Positions 39,901-47,194 of a stretch of DNA of 64,000 bases are shown here, in pieces. The stretch covers positions 19,757,953 through 19,821,952 of the forward strand of contig NC_084499.1 in NCBI RefSeq assembly GCF_030035675.1, read 5' to 3'. This DNA is from Rhineura floridana. Lineage: Eukaryota > Chordata > Lepidosauria > Squamata > Rhineuridae. Position 1 is the stretch's first letter. Each line of letters opens with the position of its first letter. A program made the translations under genes and the position numbers. The notes beneath the pieces were generated by a model that was not told the DNA's origin, did not search any database, and saw nothing but the letters and a program-made list of their open reading frames with translations.

Positions 39901-41260
39901 CATGAGCCCCTTAGGACATTCCCACGGTCACTCGGCAAATGGGTTATATTTCTCACAGTGAAGAGACTCTGCCTTTGGAAGCTTGACCTGTGACTCAGCC
40001 ACTGTCCCATATATTCTTAAGGTACATAGCAAAATGTAATTAGGCCAATCTCCCATCTCATCAGCTCTCCAAGCATGTAGGATGTTTTCTTTCAGACTCT
40101 GCATTTTTTGCTTAGTGCATTCGTGTCTTGTGCTGATTCTCTGAATTGTCAGAGCCAACAGACTTTACACAAATAAATCAAAAACTCAGCTGAATTCTTG
40201 CTCTCTATCTTACTAATTCCTATTTCTTCCCCCCACCCCGAACCCTTTCTGCTTTTTCCAGGCCATTATCAGAGTTCTTCTTAATCAGAGACACCAGTCT
40301 CATCCCAAATATCTTATGGTTCGAATACACAGTGACCAGAGCAGAAGCCAGGTGAGGATCAGGCCTGGCAATTGCACCCTAAGCAGTGGGGTGCATGATG
40401 GGTCACCATAATGTCAGGGGACGAGGCGCTTTGAAGTCCGTGCGATGGTCAGGACTTCAAAGCACCATGCCAGGGCTTCCAAAGAGCCTTGCGGATCAAC
40501 TGGTCCTTGGGGCTCCAAAGCGCCGAGCGAAGCTGTTCACAGAGAGCCCCGCTTGGCTCTTTTTGAAAGCCCCTTCAATGAAGTGCCTGGCTGGCTACTT
40601 AAGAGTTCCCCGCAAGAACTCCAGCAGCGCAGTCAATCCCAGTTGGCTTGCTTTCCTGCTGGTTGGAGGCTAAAGCAGGCCTCCCTTACCAATGCACAGT
40701 TGCAATTTTTTTTTAAATGATGTTAAATTGTATCATTTTTATTTCTTTAGTTTGGATTTTTCCTTTCCCCCCCCATCATGCATCTCTTCCCTTTTTGATT
40801 TAATGGATGTTTTTATTGACTCCTGAGTTCCTTTCCATCTGGGAGATGCCGGGGATTGAACCTACCAAGTAGAAATTAATCCAAGTTACTTAAGCCCACC
40901 CCAAGACATACAAAGAGTGTGTTTCTGCTCCTGTGCTACGATGTGCATATAAACCTCATATCAGCTGGTTGTTGTTATGTGCCTTCGAGTCAATTTTGAC
41001 TTATGGCGACCCTATGAATCCGCGACCTCCAAGAGCATCTGTTGTGAACCACCCTATTCAGATTTTATAAGTTCACGTCTGTGGCTTCCTTGATGGAATC
41101 GATCCATCTCTTGTTTGGCCCTCCTCTTTTTCTACTCCCTTCTGTTTTTCCCAGCATTATTGTCTTGTCTAATGAATCATGTCTTCTAGGTAAGATTTAA
41201 ATCAGTTTTCTTCCATGCTGCAGGAACAGACAACGTAAGCTGGGAACAAAGCTCCAGTGA
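27849..41260 (+). CDS. DOLPP1: DOLPP1, dolichyldiphosphatase 1; 8 coding exons
   Basis: Exons: 27849-27924, 34802-34902, 35421-35505, 35901-36000, 36902-37000, 38801-38929, 40262-40351, 41224-41260. All junctions are GT-AG and the frames join to 238 codons plus stop, the same length as human. The enzyme is an ER multi-pass membrane protein that removes a phosphate from dolichyl diphosphate, recycling the lipid carrier for N-glycosylation. The PAP2 phosphatase signature is complete: K77-X6-R84-P85, P100-S-S-H103, and S153-R154-X5-H160. Hydrophobic segments lie near residues 33-53, 107-121, 138-151 and 163-182. The protein starts [20 protein letters not shown] and ends RKLGTKLQ. Identification is by near-identity with the human protein and by its place between MIGA2 and CRAT. 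Confidence 0.97.
28069..28140 (+). promoter_or_regulatory. DOLPP1: two NRF1-type palindromes downstream of DOLPP1 exon 1
   Basis: TGCGCAGGCGCA at 28069-28080 and TGCGCACGCGCG at 28129-28140 fit the (T/C)GCGCANGCGC consensus, 60 bp apart, in the CpG-rich start of intron 1. Binding is not shown by sequence. Confidence 0.65.
28441..29215 (-). mobile_element. four tRNA-headed SINEs in a row
   Basis: Minus-strand copies at about 28441-28612, 28618-28803, 28855-29040 and 29042-29212. Each begins on the plus strand with a (C/A)TTATACTGAGTCAGACC-like tail and ends with the GAGCTATGGCCCCTTCC-like head; the last is the most diverged. Confidence 0.82.
29215..29885 (+). other. DOLPP1: DOLPP1 intron 1, mostly unique
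   Basis: No exon. TCATCCTCACAACAACCCTG near 29437 is a fragment of another SINE type. A short TG run (GTGTGTGTG) lies near 29828. Otherwise nothing recognised. Confidence 0.4.
29888..30084 (-). mobile_element. tRNA-headed SINE
   Basis: Full copy: ACTGCCTTATACCAAGTCAG to GAGGTATGGCCCCTTCCCC. Confidence 0.86.
30085..31450 (+). other. DOLPP1: DOLPP1 intron 1, mostly unique
   Basis: No gene and no repeat that I can name; two C-runs (about 30700 and 31045) and a GT run (31292-31309). Confidence 0.4.
31573..31766 (-). mobile_element. tRNA-headed SINE inside a hAT-like element
   Basis: AGGAAGCAGCCTTATACTGA to GAGCTGTGGTCTTTC. Confidence 0.85.
31808..31993 (-). mobile_element. tRNA-headed SINE inside a hAT-like element
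   Basis: AAACAAAGGAAGCTGCTTTG to CTTCATGGCCCTTTGCC; GATGCCATTGGGGATTGGAC in the middle. Confidence 0.83.
32256..32702 (-). mobile_element. two tRNA-headed SINEs
   Basis: Copy at 32256-32466 contains an inserted A+T-rich snap (TTATTTATTAATCATAATAA) at about 32360; a second, more regular copy is at 32505-32702. Confidence 0.82.
32955..33185 (+). mobile_element. Sauria-type SINE with BovB-like tail
   Basis: tRNA-like head (GTGTAGTGGTTACAGTGTTG, box B GGTTTGAATCCCC), then CCTTGGGCCAGTCACTGCC, AGGAAGGCAATGGTAAACC, and the tail AGTCAGAATTGACC. This tail is typical of BovB-mobilised SINEs of lepidosaurs. Confidence 0.8.
33215..33330 (+). mobile_element. possible 5S rRNA-derived SINE fragment
   Basis: GAAGCTAAGCAGGCCTGGTC followed by TTTGGAGGGGAGACC recalls the internal promoter region of 5S rRNA. 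Short and diverged. Confidence 0.5.
33535..33970 (+). mobile_element. half MITE B followed by CR1-like LINE 3' end
   Basis: 33535-33615 has GTGACCCTCTGGATGTTGTT and ACTCCAACTCCCATCATC. From about 33640 the CR1-like end: ATTTGCTCCCACCAGGGGC, GGATAAGGCTGTCAAAGGC, CATCTGGTTGGCCACTCC, CTGGACTAGATGGGCCACTG, CTTACATTCTTATGAG. Confidence 0.65.
34321..34410 (+). mobile_element. tRNA-headed SINE, head only
   Basis: GGAAGGGCCGTAGCTCTGTG to GGTAGGGCTGGGAGAGAG; the core and tail are missing. Confidence 0.75.
34802..34902 (+). CDS. DOLPP1: DOLPP1 coding exon 2
   Basis: Residues 26-59: [20 protein letters not shown] then [13 protein letters not shown]; first membrane span. Acceptor CCCACCCCAG, donor GTGAGT. 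Confidence 0.96.
35095..35310 (+). mobile_element. CR1-like LINE 3' fragment
   Basis: GGAAGTACTTCTTCAGCC, TGGAATTTGCTCCCACAGG, CTGAATACCAGTTGCTAGG; ends about 110 bp before DOLPP1 coding exon 3. Confidence 0.65.
35421..35505 (+). CDS. DOLPP1: DOLPP1 coding exon 3
   Basis: Residues 60-87: [20 protein letters not shown] then PCA; first phosphatase motif KNIIQEPRP. Acceptor TCTTTTGCAG, donor GTAGAG. Confidence 0.96.
35540..35775 (+). mobile_element. CR1-like LINE 3' end
   Basis: CATTGCTGGGAATCACAAGT, GGGCGCCTGGTTGGCCTC, CTGGACTAGATGGGCC, GGCCTGATCCAGCTGC; starts only about 35 bp after DOLPP1 coding exon 3. Confidence 0.68.
35901..36000 (+). CDS. DOLPP1: DOLPP1 coding exon 4
   Basis: Residues 88-120: [20 protein letters not shown] then [13 protein letters not shown]; second motif PSSH. 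Human has GTHSSVNTEYG, so residues 88-89 and 96 differ. Donor GTAAAT. Confidence 0.96.
36352..36543 (+). mobile_element. tRNA-headed SINE
   Basis: GGGCCGTAGCTTAGTGGTGG head, GATGCTGCCAGTCAGGG core, AGCTAGATAGACC tail; full length, diverged. Confidence 0.84.
36735..36850 (-). mobile_element. L2-like LINE 3' tail
   Basis: TTATTTGTTTATTAAAGTTG then CCCGCCCTTCCTCCCAATGG and GAGCCCAGGGCAGC: minus-strand tail of the family seen at 26170. Confidence 0.6.
36902..37000 (+). CDS. DOLPP1: DOLPP1 coding exon 5
   Basis: Residues 121-153: [20 protein letters not shown] then [12 protein letters not shown]. Donor GTATGT. Confidence 0.96.
   Translation, partial: NAPNKQRQVSGPAVETCPLPLPLNCGLSSLLQ
37065..37250 (+). 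mobile_element. CR1-like LINE 3' end
   Basis: GTCTCTGAATGCCGGATGCT, GTTTGGCCACTGTGAGAAC, GCTGGACTAGATGGGCCGC. Confidence 0.66.
37325..37545. repeat. inverted 'GGAGTCGGAGTCG' repeat
   Basis: AGGGCTGTGGAGTTGGAGTC at 37324 is mirrored by GACTCCACAGCCCTGATTC at 37525, with TACCGACACCAACTTC and AGGAGTCGGAGTCGACGG inside. A hAT-like palindromic element with TIR CAGGGCTGTGGAGTCGG, about 220 bp. Confidence 0.7.
37560..37722 (+). mobile_element. CR1-like LINE 3' end (short)
   Basis: GGATGCTGGACTAGGTGGGC and CCTGATCCAGTAGCCAGGC. Confidence 0.6.
38040..38800 (+). other. DOLPP1: DOLPP1 intron 5, unique part
   Basis: No repeat family named; TGGTTTGAACTGTGGGTTTC and similar words near 38530 recall the palindrome at 39240-39360. 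Confidence 0.35.
38801..38929 (+). CDS. DOLPP1: DOLPP1 coding exon 6
   Basis: Residues 154-196: [20 protein letters not shown] then [20 protein letters not shown]; third motif, with the R154 and H160 of the active site. Acceptor ACGCCCCAG, donor GTAAGT. Confidence 0.96.
39540..39830 (+). mobile_element. L2-like LINE 3' tail with (AAAT)n
   Basis: TGTAAACTGCCCAGAGAGCT, TATGGGGCGGTATACAAATG and an AATAAATAAATAAATAAATA run; the same end is at 57650-57730. Confidence 0.68.
40262..40351 (+). CDS. DOLPP1: DOLPP1 coding exon 7
   Basis: Residues 197-226: [20 protein letters not shown] then [10 protein letters not shown]. Acceptor CTTTTTCCAG, donor GTGAGG. Confidence 0.96.
40970..41200 (-). mobile_element. 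BovB-related tail fragment
   Basis: GTGCCTTCGAGTCAATTTTG, CTTATGGCGACCCTATGAAT, then GATGGAATCGATCCATCTC and CCAGCATTATTGTCTTGTC. Likely a minus-strand BovB/RTE or Sauria-type remnant; ends about 25 bp before the last DOLPP1 exon. Confidence 0.55.
41224..41260 (+). CDS. DOLPP1: DOLPP1 last coding exon
   Basis: Eleven codons after the split arginine ([11 protein letters not shown]) and TGA at 41258-41260. Acceptor CATGCTGCAG. Confidence 0.95.
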
Positions 41261-42558
41261 ACTTGCAAGGCTCAAGAACTGGACTGCATGCTTCTGTAAG
41301 ACAACGCAAGGGCCAGAGTTAGAGAGGGAGAGAGAGACACACACACCTGTTCAGACCTGGGAGTGAAGTGAGGAGCCTTTTAAGAGACGGACCAAAAGGA
41401 CCAGACAGGGACCATCACCTGAAGACCAGAGGCCTTTTTCCAACTAGCTGGATACACTCTGCTGCATGTCGAGGACCGTTTGAGAACACAGACCTGTTTA
41501 TCTATTGCAGCTGCATAGCAGGATCTTACCCTCCCTTGGGTGCCGTGCCTCTTGCGCAAACATTGCTGAAGCAAACAGGATTGCTGCAGAGAGCCCCGAT
41601 AACGCGCTCTCCTTTCAAAAATTTTTTGCCTCTTCATTTCAGTGGGGCTTGCGCAAGACACCCTTCTGGTAGGTTGTGCCTGCGATCTTGACGTTGGCAA
41701 CAGGGAAGGGGGGTGCACGCATTGGCGGAGGATATATACCTAGCGTCTTGTTGGCGGGAGGGGGAATTAACCTATATATAGCTATGTGACTTCTCCTCCC
41801 ACCACGAATGTCCCTTTTTGCAGCATGCAATATACACACTATTTATTATTATCATTTTTTAAAATGACGTGTTTGCAAAAAGGAGGAGTGGGGAAGGGGT
41901 GGGGCTGTTTGATCATGTGTTTTTTTGAAAGGCTGATGATTCATCTCCACTCAGGAGCGAGTTGAGGAAGGTGGATTGCTGGAGCTGAAAAAGGGGGGAG
42001 GGTTGAAAGGCTTCTCTTTCTTTTAGTTTTAAACTTTTATCATGACTGTTCAGGGGCATCTGGGCCAATCCCAACTGCACTTTGCATTGATTTTAAGAAA
42101 ACTACAAAAAGGTTTGCTTTTAACACTAGTGATGTTTCTGCACATAAAGCAGCATGTAAGGGGGGGTAGTAAAAAAGGGGGGGGCACAAACGTGAGCTCA
42201 AGAGCGTCATCACAGTGGAGAAAACTCCACTGTCATTTTTATTTCTTATGCAGATACCTGACCAAACTGTTTTCTTTCCAGTAGGGACTTTTTTTTAAGT
42301 GTCAGCTTCACCAATGATCTTTTCCCCCTGTCTCCTTTATACTCTCTGTCCTAATCCCCTCCCCACCCACCCCTTTCCTCAAAATACGACTGCAAACTTT
42401 CTTACTCGTGGTTTAAAATGCATAAGGAAAAGAAAATATGCTAAAAGGAAGTCCTGTTAAGGCATCGTGATGCTCTTAATGGTTTAAAGCTACCCTAAGT
42501 TTTTTCCCACCCCAAAAAACCTTTTAAATACTCAATAAAATGTTTTTATGGTCTCTTT
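41261..42558 (+). other. DOLPP1: DOLPP1 3' UTR with poly(A) signal
   Basis: About 1.29 kb, free of the common repeats. It ends at AATAAA (42534-42539), followed by a GT-rich stretch (TTTTGTGTGTATGTGGC near 42573), as expected of a cleavage site near 42555. This is the cleanest UTR of the window. Confidence 0.8.
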
Positions 42559-42559
42559 C

Positions 42560-43020
42560 TGCATGTATTTGTTTTGTGTGTATGTGGCTAAATGTGTTTT
42601 ATTTCATACATGGAATTGTAGAGTCGGATCTGCACAGCATTGGAGACTGAGGACTTGATCCAGCAAGTGCCTTGTTGCAGATTGCTTCAAATCTACATGA
42701 ACAAACCCATCAAAAATACGCATCCAGCTATATACTCTGTGGGCCACAATCCTCCCCCCCCCCCCAAATCACCTCCAGGGAGTTGACTGTCTTGTTACAT
42801 CGCTTTCAACACATCTTAGTCTGAAATCCTATACATGATTACCTGGGAGTAAGTCATGCTGAACTCATTGGGACTTATGCCCGTCGATCTGCATAGGATT
42901 TGTGCTGCTAATTTACTGGATTATGTGTACACATAATGCTTTCAACACTACTAACTTTAGCGGCATCCTATATGTAAAATAGTCTTATGATGATTAACAG
43001 GTGCTGAATCAGAGTGAGAA
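42560..43020. other. DOLPP1-CRAT intergenic, start
   Basis: Contains GATTACCTGGGAGTAAGTC ... CATTGGGACTTATGCCCGTC at 42836-42890, a small repeat also seen near 1580, 13200, 27015 and 37780. No gene. Confidence 0.45.
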
Positions 43021-43023
43021 TAG

Positions 43024-43192
43024 GGGGAAGGGCCATAGCCCAGTGGCAGGACACCTGCTTTGCATGCAGAAGATCTCAGGCTGAATCCCTGACATCTCCT
43101 GGTAGGGTTGTCTGAAACTCCGACAGCCACTGCCAATCAGCATAGGCAGTACCAAGCCAGACCACTGGTCCATCTAACAACCATCTTATAGA
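43024..43192 (+). mobile_element. tRNA-headed SINE
   Basis: GGGAAGGGCCATAGCCCAGT head, TTGCATGCAGAAGATCTC, short core. Confidence 0.82.
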
Positions 43193-43407
43193 TTGCCCTC
43201 AAGTCGATCCCGATTTATGGCGACCCTACGAATAGGGTTTTCGTGGTAAGCAGTATTCGAGGGGTTTACCATTGCCTCCCTCTGAGGCTGAGAGGCAGTG
43301 ACCGGCCCAAGGTCACACAGTGAGCTTCATTGCTGTGTGGGGATTCAAACCCTGGTCTCCCAGGTCCTAGTCCAACACCTTAACCACTACACCACACTGG
43401 CTCTCTT
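43180..43407 (-). mobile_element. Sauria-type SINE with BovB-like tail
   Basis: Minus-strand copy: CCTCAAGTCGATCCCGATTT, GTAAGCAGTATTCGAGGGG, AGGTCACACAGTGAGCTTC, GGGGATTCAAACCCTGGTC (box B reversed), ACCACTACACCACACTGGC. Confidence 0.82.
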
Positions 43408-43654
43408 CCATCTAACAAGACAAAAATGCCAGAACCAAAGATAAGGAGAATGAGTATAGAAGCCACAATTTCTAAATGCAAAACAAGATGGGGGGGGAAT
43501 ATAAGTTTGAGGAATAAACCTGATGCAAGTGGGCAGAGGGAGAGAGAAGGGACAGAGTGGTGGATCCGGCTGCTGACCGCTTCACTGGCTGGCACGGGTA
43601 TTGTGGACAGCCTAGAGGAGAGTGTGTTAAGGCTAAAGGAAGCCTAAAGGAGCG

Positions 43655-43876
43655 TCTTGAGAGGTCCCCAAATCTTTTTCCCCCTGGACTACTTGAAAAT
43701 CGCTGAGAGGCTTGGTGGTATACTGACTTATTTTTCCACCGCGTGTAGCCATTGTAATGCACAGGACTAGCTGCTGTTTGAATTTTAGTTGTGTTTTTAC
43801 AGACATGCTGCAGACCATCTGGATGAACCTCATGGACCACCGGTGGTCCACGCACCACAGTGTGGGAACCTCTGGC
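43655..43876. mobile_element. hAT-like DNA element
   Basis: AGAGGTCCCCAAATC at the left and GTGTGGGAACCTCT at the right are inverted. Shares GACTACTTGAAAATCGCTGAG and ATGCTGCAGACCATCTGG with the copies at 1950 and 31454. No clear duplication remains. Confidence 0.6.
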
Positions 43877-43989
43877 CTAAGATGAACGCATCTGCAACCT
43901 AAGCATTTATAGTGGCGTTATTTTCACTTTTTCCCTATGCAGAAGTGACTTCCACAAAGGAACATAATACGCGAAAAAATCTTCTGGCC

Positions 43990-44365
43990 CACCATGAAAA
44001 TGGAAATGGACTGCCTTCAAGTCGATCCCAACTTATGGCCACCCTATGCATAGGGTTTTCATGGTAAGCAGTATTCAGAGGGGGTTTCCCATTGCCTCCC
44101 TCTGAGGCTAGTCCTCCCCAGCTGCCTAGGGCCTGCTCAGCTTGCCACAGCTGCACAAGCCAGCCCCTCTCTTGTCCGCAACTGCCAGCTGGGGGTCAAC
44201 TGGGCTCCTTGGGGCTATGCAGCTTGCCCACGGCTGCACAGGTGGCAGGGCACATAAGCCCTGAGTCACTCACTGTGGGGGTGCTCTTTAGCTGGCCCTT
44301 GACACCCAGGAGCCACGAGCGGGGATTTGAACTCACAGACTCTGGACTCTCAGTGAGGATCTCTT
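43990..44365 (-). mobile_element. chimeric SINE with private middle segment
   Basis: Tail end as in Sauria-type SINEs (CCTTCAAGTCGATCCCAAC, GTAAGCAGTATTCAGAGG), then about 180 bp not found in the ordinary copies (AGCTTGCCACAGCTGCACAA, CTTGCCCACGGCTGCACAGG), then a tRNA-like head (reversed box B GGGATTTGAACTC). Same structure at 59053-59430. Confidence 0.7.
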
Positions 44366-44477
44366 CCCCACCATACCCAAACAAAATTTCTACACACTCT
44401 TTTCCCCCCTTCTGTTTTTTAATTGGGCTAAATTTACATTGAACAGCTATGTGTCTTTCAGGGCTTATTCATACATT

Positions 44478-44530
44478 CTATATATATATATATATATATT
44501 ATATATTATGTATATATATATATATATATA
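44478..44530. repeat. (TA)n microsatellite
   Basis: About 50 bp of TATATA with a few breaks, ending in ACACATACACA. Confidence 0.9.
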
Positions 44531-45655
44531 CACATACACAGTTTACAAGCAGATCATGCAAACTCTCGTCAGAAGCACTATAAGAATTTTACACACTGTT
44601 GGCTAGAAGCTTCTGCAGAACAGCTTGGATAATGCAGAATTTCACAGTCATTTTAAGACCATAAAATATAGGTGACCAGCGTACGTAACGTGTTTTGGTA
44701 GCAAATATATATGGAATTCTTTACGCTCTTGCCTGCTCAAAAGCGCTTCACATTATCTTGGCACTCCTTATAAGCAACTCAGCAAGAAGGTCTGTGTTCT
44801 TTGCAGGAGAGAGCATGAGAGCGCTATATACCCCATGCATGGCTAAGGTAAGATTTGAACCACAGACCTTCTTGTTCATGCTGTCACCTCTTTTAATAAT
44901 TTTACAAAAAATTAGGATATATGAATACCAGCTTTTTAAAACAAAACTTATCTGTATATATCATCTTTAACACTTCCATGAGTCTGGTCATTGCAAACTT
45001 CAAAAAGATGATGAGGAAATCAAAGGTTGAAGTTAAAAACACAAATCATGCTAAATACTACTTAAACTGGGGGTGGGGGGGAAGAACATGTAAAGTCTTA
45101 CATACTGATTGCATTCCAAAATAATCTCCCCTTGTCCCTGGGACTAAGGCAATATAAGGCACTTCTAAAACAGGAAGATCTCTATTAATCTCAGCTTCCA
45201 GACAACAACAAGAGCTGCTAGTCCTCATGGCTGCCAAGATATCTTTGAACACATGGCAGCAGAAAATGGTTTGGGGGATGAAACCTAGATCTCTGGCACA
45301 GATCCAATACAGACTTGGGCGCGCTTAAGCCTTAAGAGCACAGCGGGAAGACTTTAGTTATTCAGAACTTTGCATGACCTATATTCGCATGCACGTGTAC
45401 ACCCCCACCGCGCTGCTTGGGCTTTAAAATGGGTGGACAATCTGCATCACCCAAGATGATGATGGACTCCCACCTCCCATCATTCCAGCCCTTTGGCTAT
45501 GCTGGAAGACCTACAGGTTCCCCATCCCAATTCTAAAAGCTATCGAGGCAGAAAAAGGTTGGTGTCAATTGCACACTAGAGCATTTGGCCTTGGGGTCTG
45601 AGGTTTCCCAACCTTGGCCGACTTAAGTTCAGAAATCAATGCAAATGAGCCAATA

Positions 45656-45800
45656 CGAGTGGCTAGCGAGTCAGATCACTGGCCTGGCAAGCTCAATATT
45701 GTCTTGCTGACTAGGAGCACCTGAAGCAGAGATATCTTTCCCTGTCATCTGATCCTTTTTTTAAGCTGGAGATGCCATGGATCAAACCTGGGGCGATCTC
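45656..45800 (-). mobile_element. tRNA-headed SINE, diverged
   Basis: AGTCAGATCACTGGCCTGG tail, GCTGGAGATGCCATGGATC and AAACCTGGGGCGATCTCCC head region. Confidence 0.6.
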
Positions 45801-45984
45801 CCACCTGACGGGACACCATTTACTGATTCTGGAGGAAAAGAGGAGTAACCCGCTCTGGAAACCTTCCTTCTGAGAGTCGAAGAAAGGCGATCCATATTCT
45901 TGGAAGCAAACGTATCCCATAGTTCCTCTCTAACTATTGCTCAAGATTGGGGAAGATGTGCCTCCCCCCCCGTCCATATATTAC

Positions 45985-46087
45985 TGGCCTGCAACACCCG
46001 TCAGCCCTGGCCAGCATAACCACTGGTTAGGGATGATGGGAGTTGGGAGCCCAGCAACATCTGGGCATCCAGAGGTTCCCCAGTCCT
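45985..46087. mobile_element. palindromic MITE, family B
   Basis: TGGCCAGCATAACCACTGG, GATGATGGGAGTTGGGAGC and CAGAGGTTCCCCAGTCCTG. Confidence 0.65.
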
Positions 46088-46978
46088 GAGGCACAGCATA
46101 TCAAATCATTTAGACAGCCTGAAGTTCACGTACTTGAACATCCAGTGTGTTAAAACACGGGGGAAACAACCCCTCCCTGCAACACATACAATCTACGGTG
46201 AAAGGGCCGGAACAGGCATCTACTGCACTTGTTCTTCAGCAACAGCGAATGGAGCTTTATGATCATAACAAGAAAACCACAGAAAAAGGAGCCTGTTACA
46301 GCAACTGGTGCCTCCCATCCAGACAGATTCTGCGAACACACAAGGATTACAAAACAAGCAGATCTGGGCTGCGGACGGTGAGAGGGAAGGTCTCTTGGTG
46401 TATGAGAGACCAAAATGCCTGGCAAAGTGAGACTGGAAAGAGCCTCCTCTGTCCAGACTTGGCACCAAAGTGGATCCAAAAGCGGAGTGGATTTGCTCGG
46501 GTTTAGAAGGCCCCCCCTACCCCCAGCATTACACACCAAAACCACCCCAAGAGTGTCAAGCACACGAGTGCAGGCAATTGCCTGACAGCAGCTTATGAAA
46601 GACAGACAGGAATCATGGGCCAGCGGAGAAATCCAGAGGAGGCCTCCAGTTAACTGCAATTCCTTTTCAGCATCCACAGGGGAAGTGCGGCTTACTGGAT
46701 GAGTCTGCAGGAGGCATTTCCTATATTCTTGTTTTCACAGCAAACACAAAAGAGGGGGGTGAAAATGCAGTGCAAGGAAGGCAAGTGCCTACCCCCCCCT
46801 CAACTCTGGGGAGAAGGACAAGGTGCCTTCTGACCAGAGGATAAAATCTGGCCTTTCCAGGCTCCAAAATGGACCCTCTCCCTTGAGACCAGAGGTGGGA
46901 AACGCTCCCGCGGCTGGAGCCCGTGCAAGGGTCTGGCTTCTGGAGCCTCCACATGCTTTCAAGGGCAGCTTTCTCCTG

Positions 46979-47194
46979 TTAAAGCTTGGACCTGGGGTTC
47001 GACTTGAGCAGCAGCTGCATGTCCAGAAGGGCTTTTTCAAGGTAATGCGCTATCCGGGCCGCGTTGGTCTCGGCACAGCTGTTGAAGGCCGAGATGGCAA
47101 AATTGATGTGCTCATCCATGGGGTTGTAGCAGATGCCATATCCGTCTGGGACAACCGGGCCAAAGCACATCACGCAGTCGGTCTTTGCGGGGAC
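46979..47194 (-). CDS. CRAT: CRAT last coding exon, residues 556-626
   Basis: [20 protein letters not shown] to [10 protein letters not shown] and TAA at 46981-46979. M564 is kept. Ends in the tripeptide SKL where human has AKL. Acceptor TCCTGTAG. Confidence 0.96.
   Translation of the reverse strand, partial: VPAKTDCVMCFGPVVPDGYGICYNPMDEHINFAISAFNSCAETNAARIAHYLEKALLDMQLLLKSNPRSKL

Larger units (their letters stand above)
44535..46978 (-). other. CRAT: CRAT 3' side: UTR and intergenic, end not resolved
   Basis: Downstream of the CRAT stop on the minus strand. No AATAAA lies close to the stop. Candidates are CATAAA (reverse of 46255-46260) and ATTAAA (reverse of about 44890-44895), giving UTRs of about 0.7 or 2.1 kb. 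It includes two family-B MITE copies (about 45440-45530 and 45985-46085) and a diverged minus-strand SINE (45656-45800). Confidence 0.45.

Noticed and set aside
44478-44530. TA-rich stretch as regulatory element
   Set aside because: Simple (TA)n microsatellite without other signals.
46150-46677. 175-codon minus-strand open frame downstream of CRAT
   Set aside because: Lies in the probable CRAT 3' UTR, has no recognisable domain and no coding bias that I can see.
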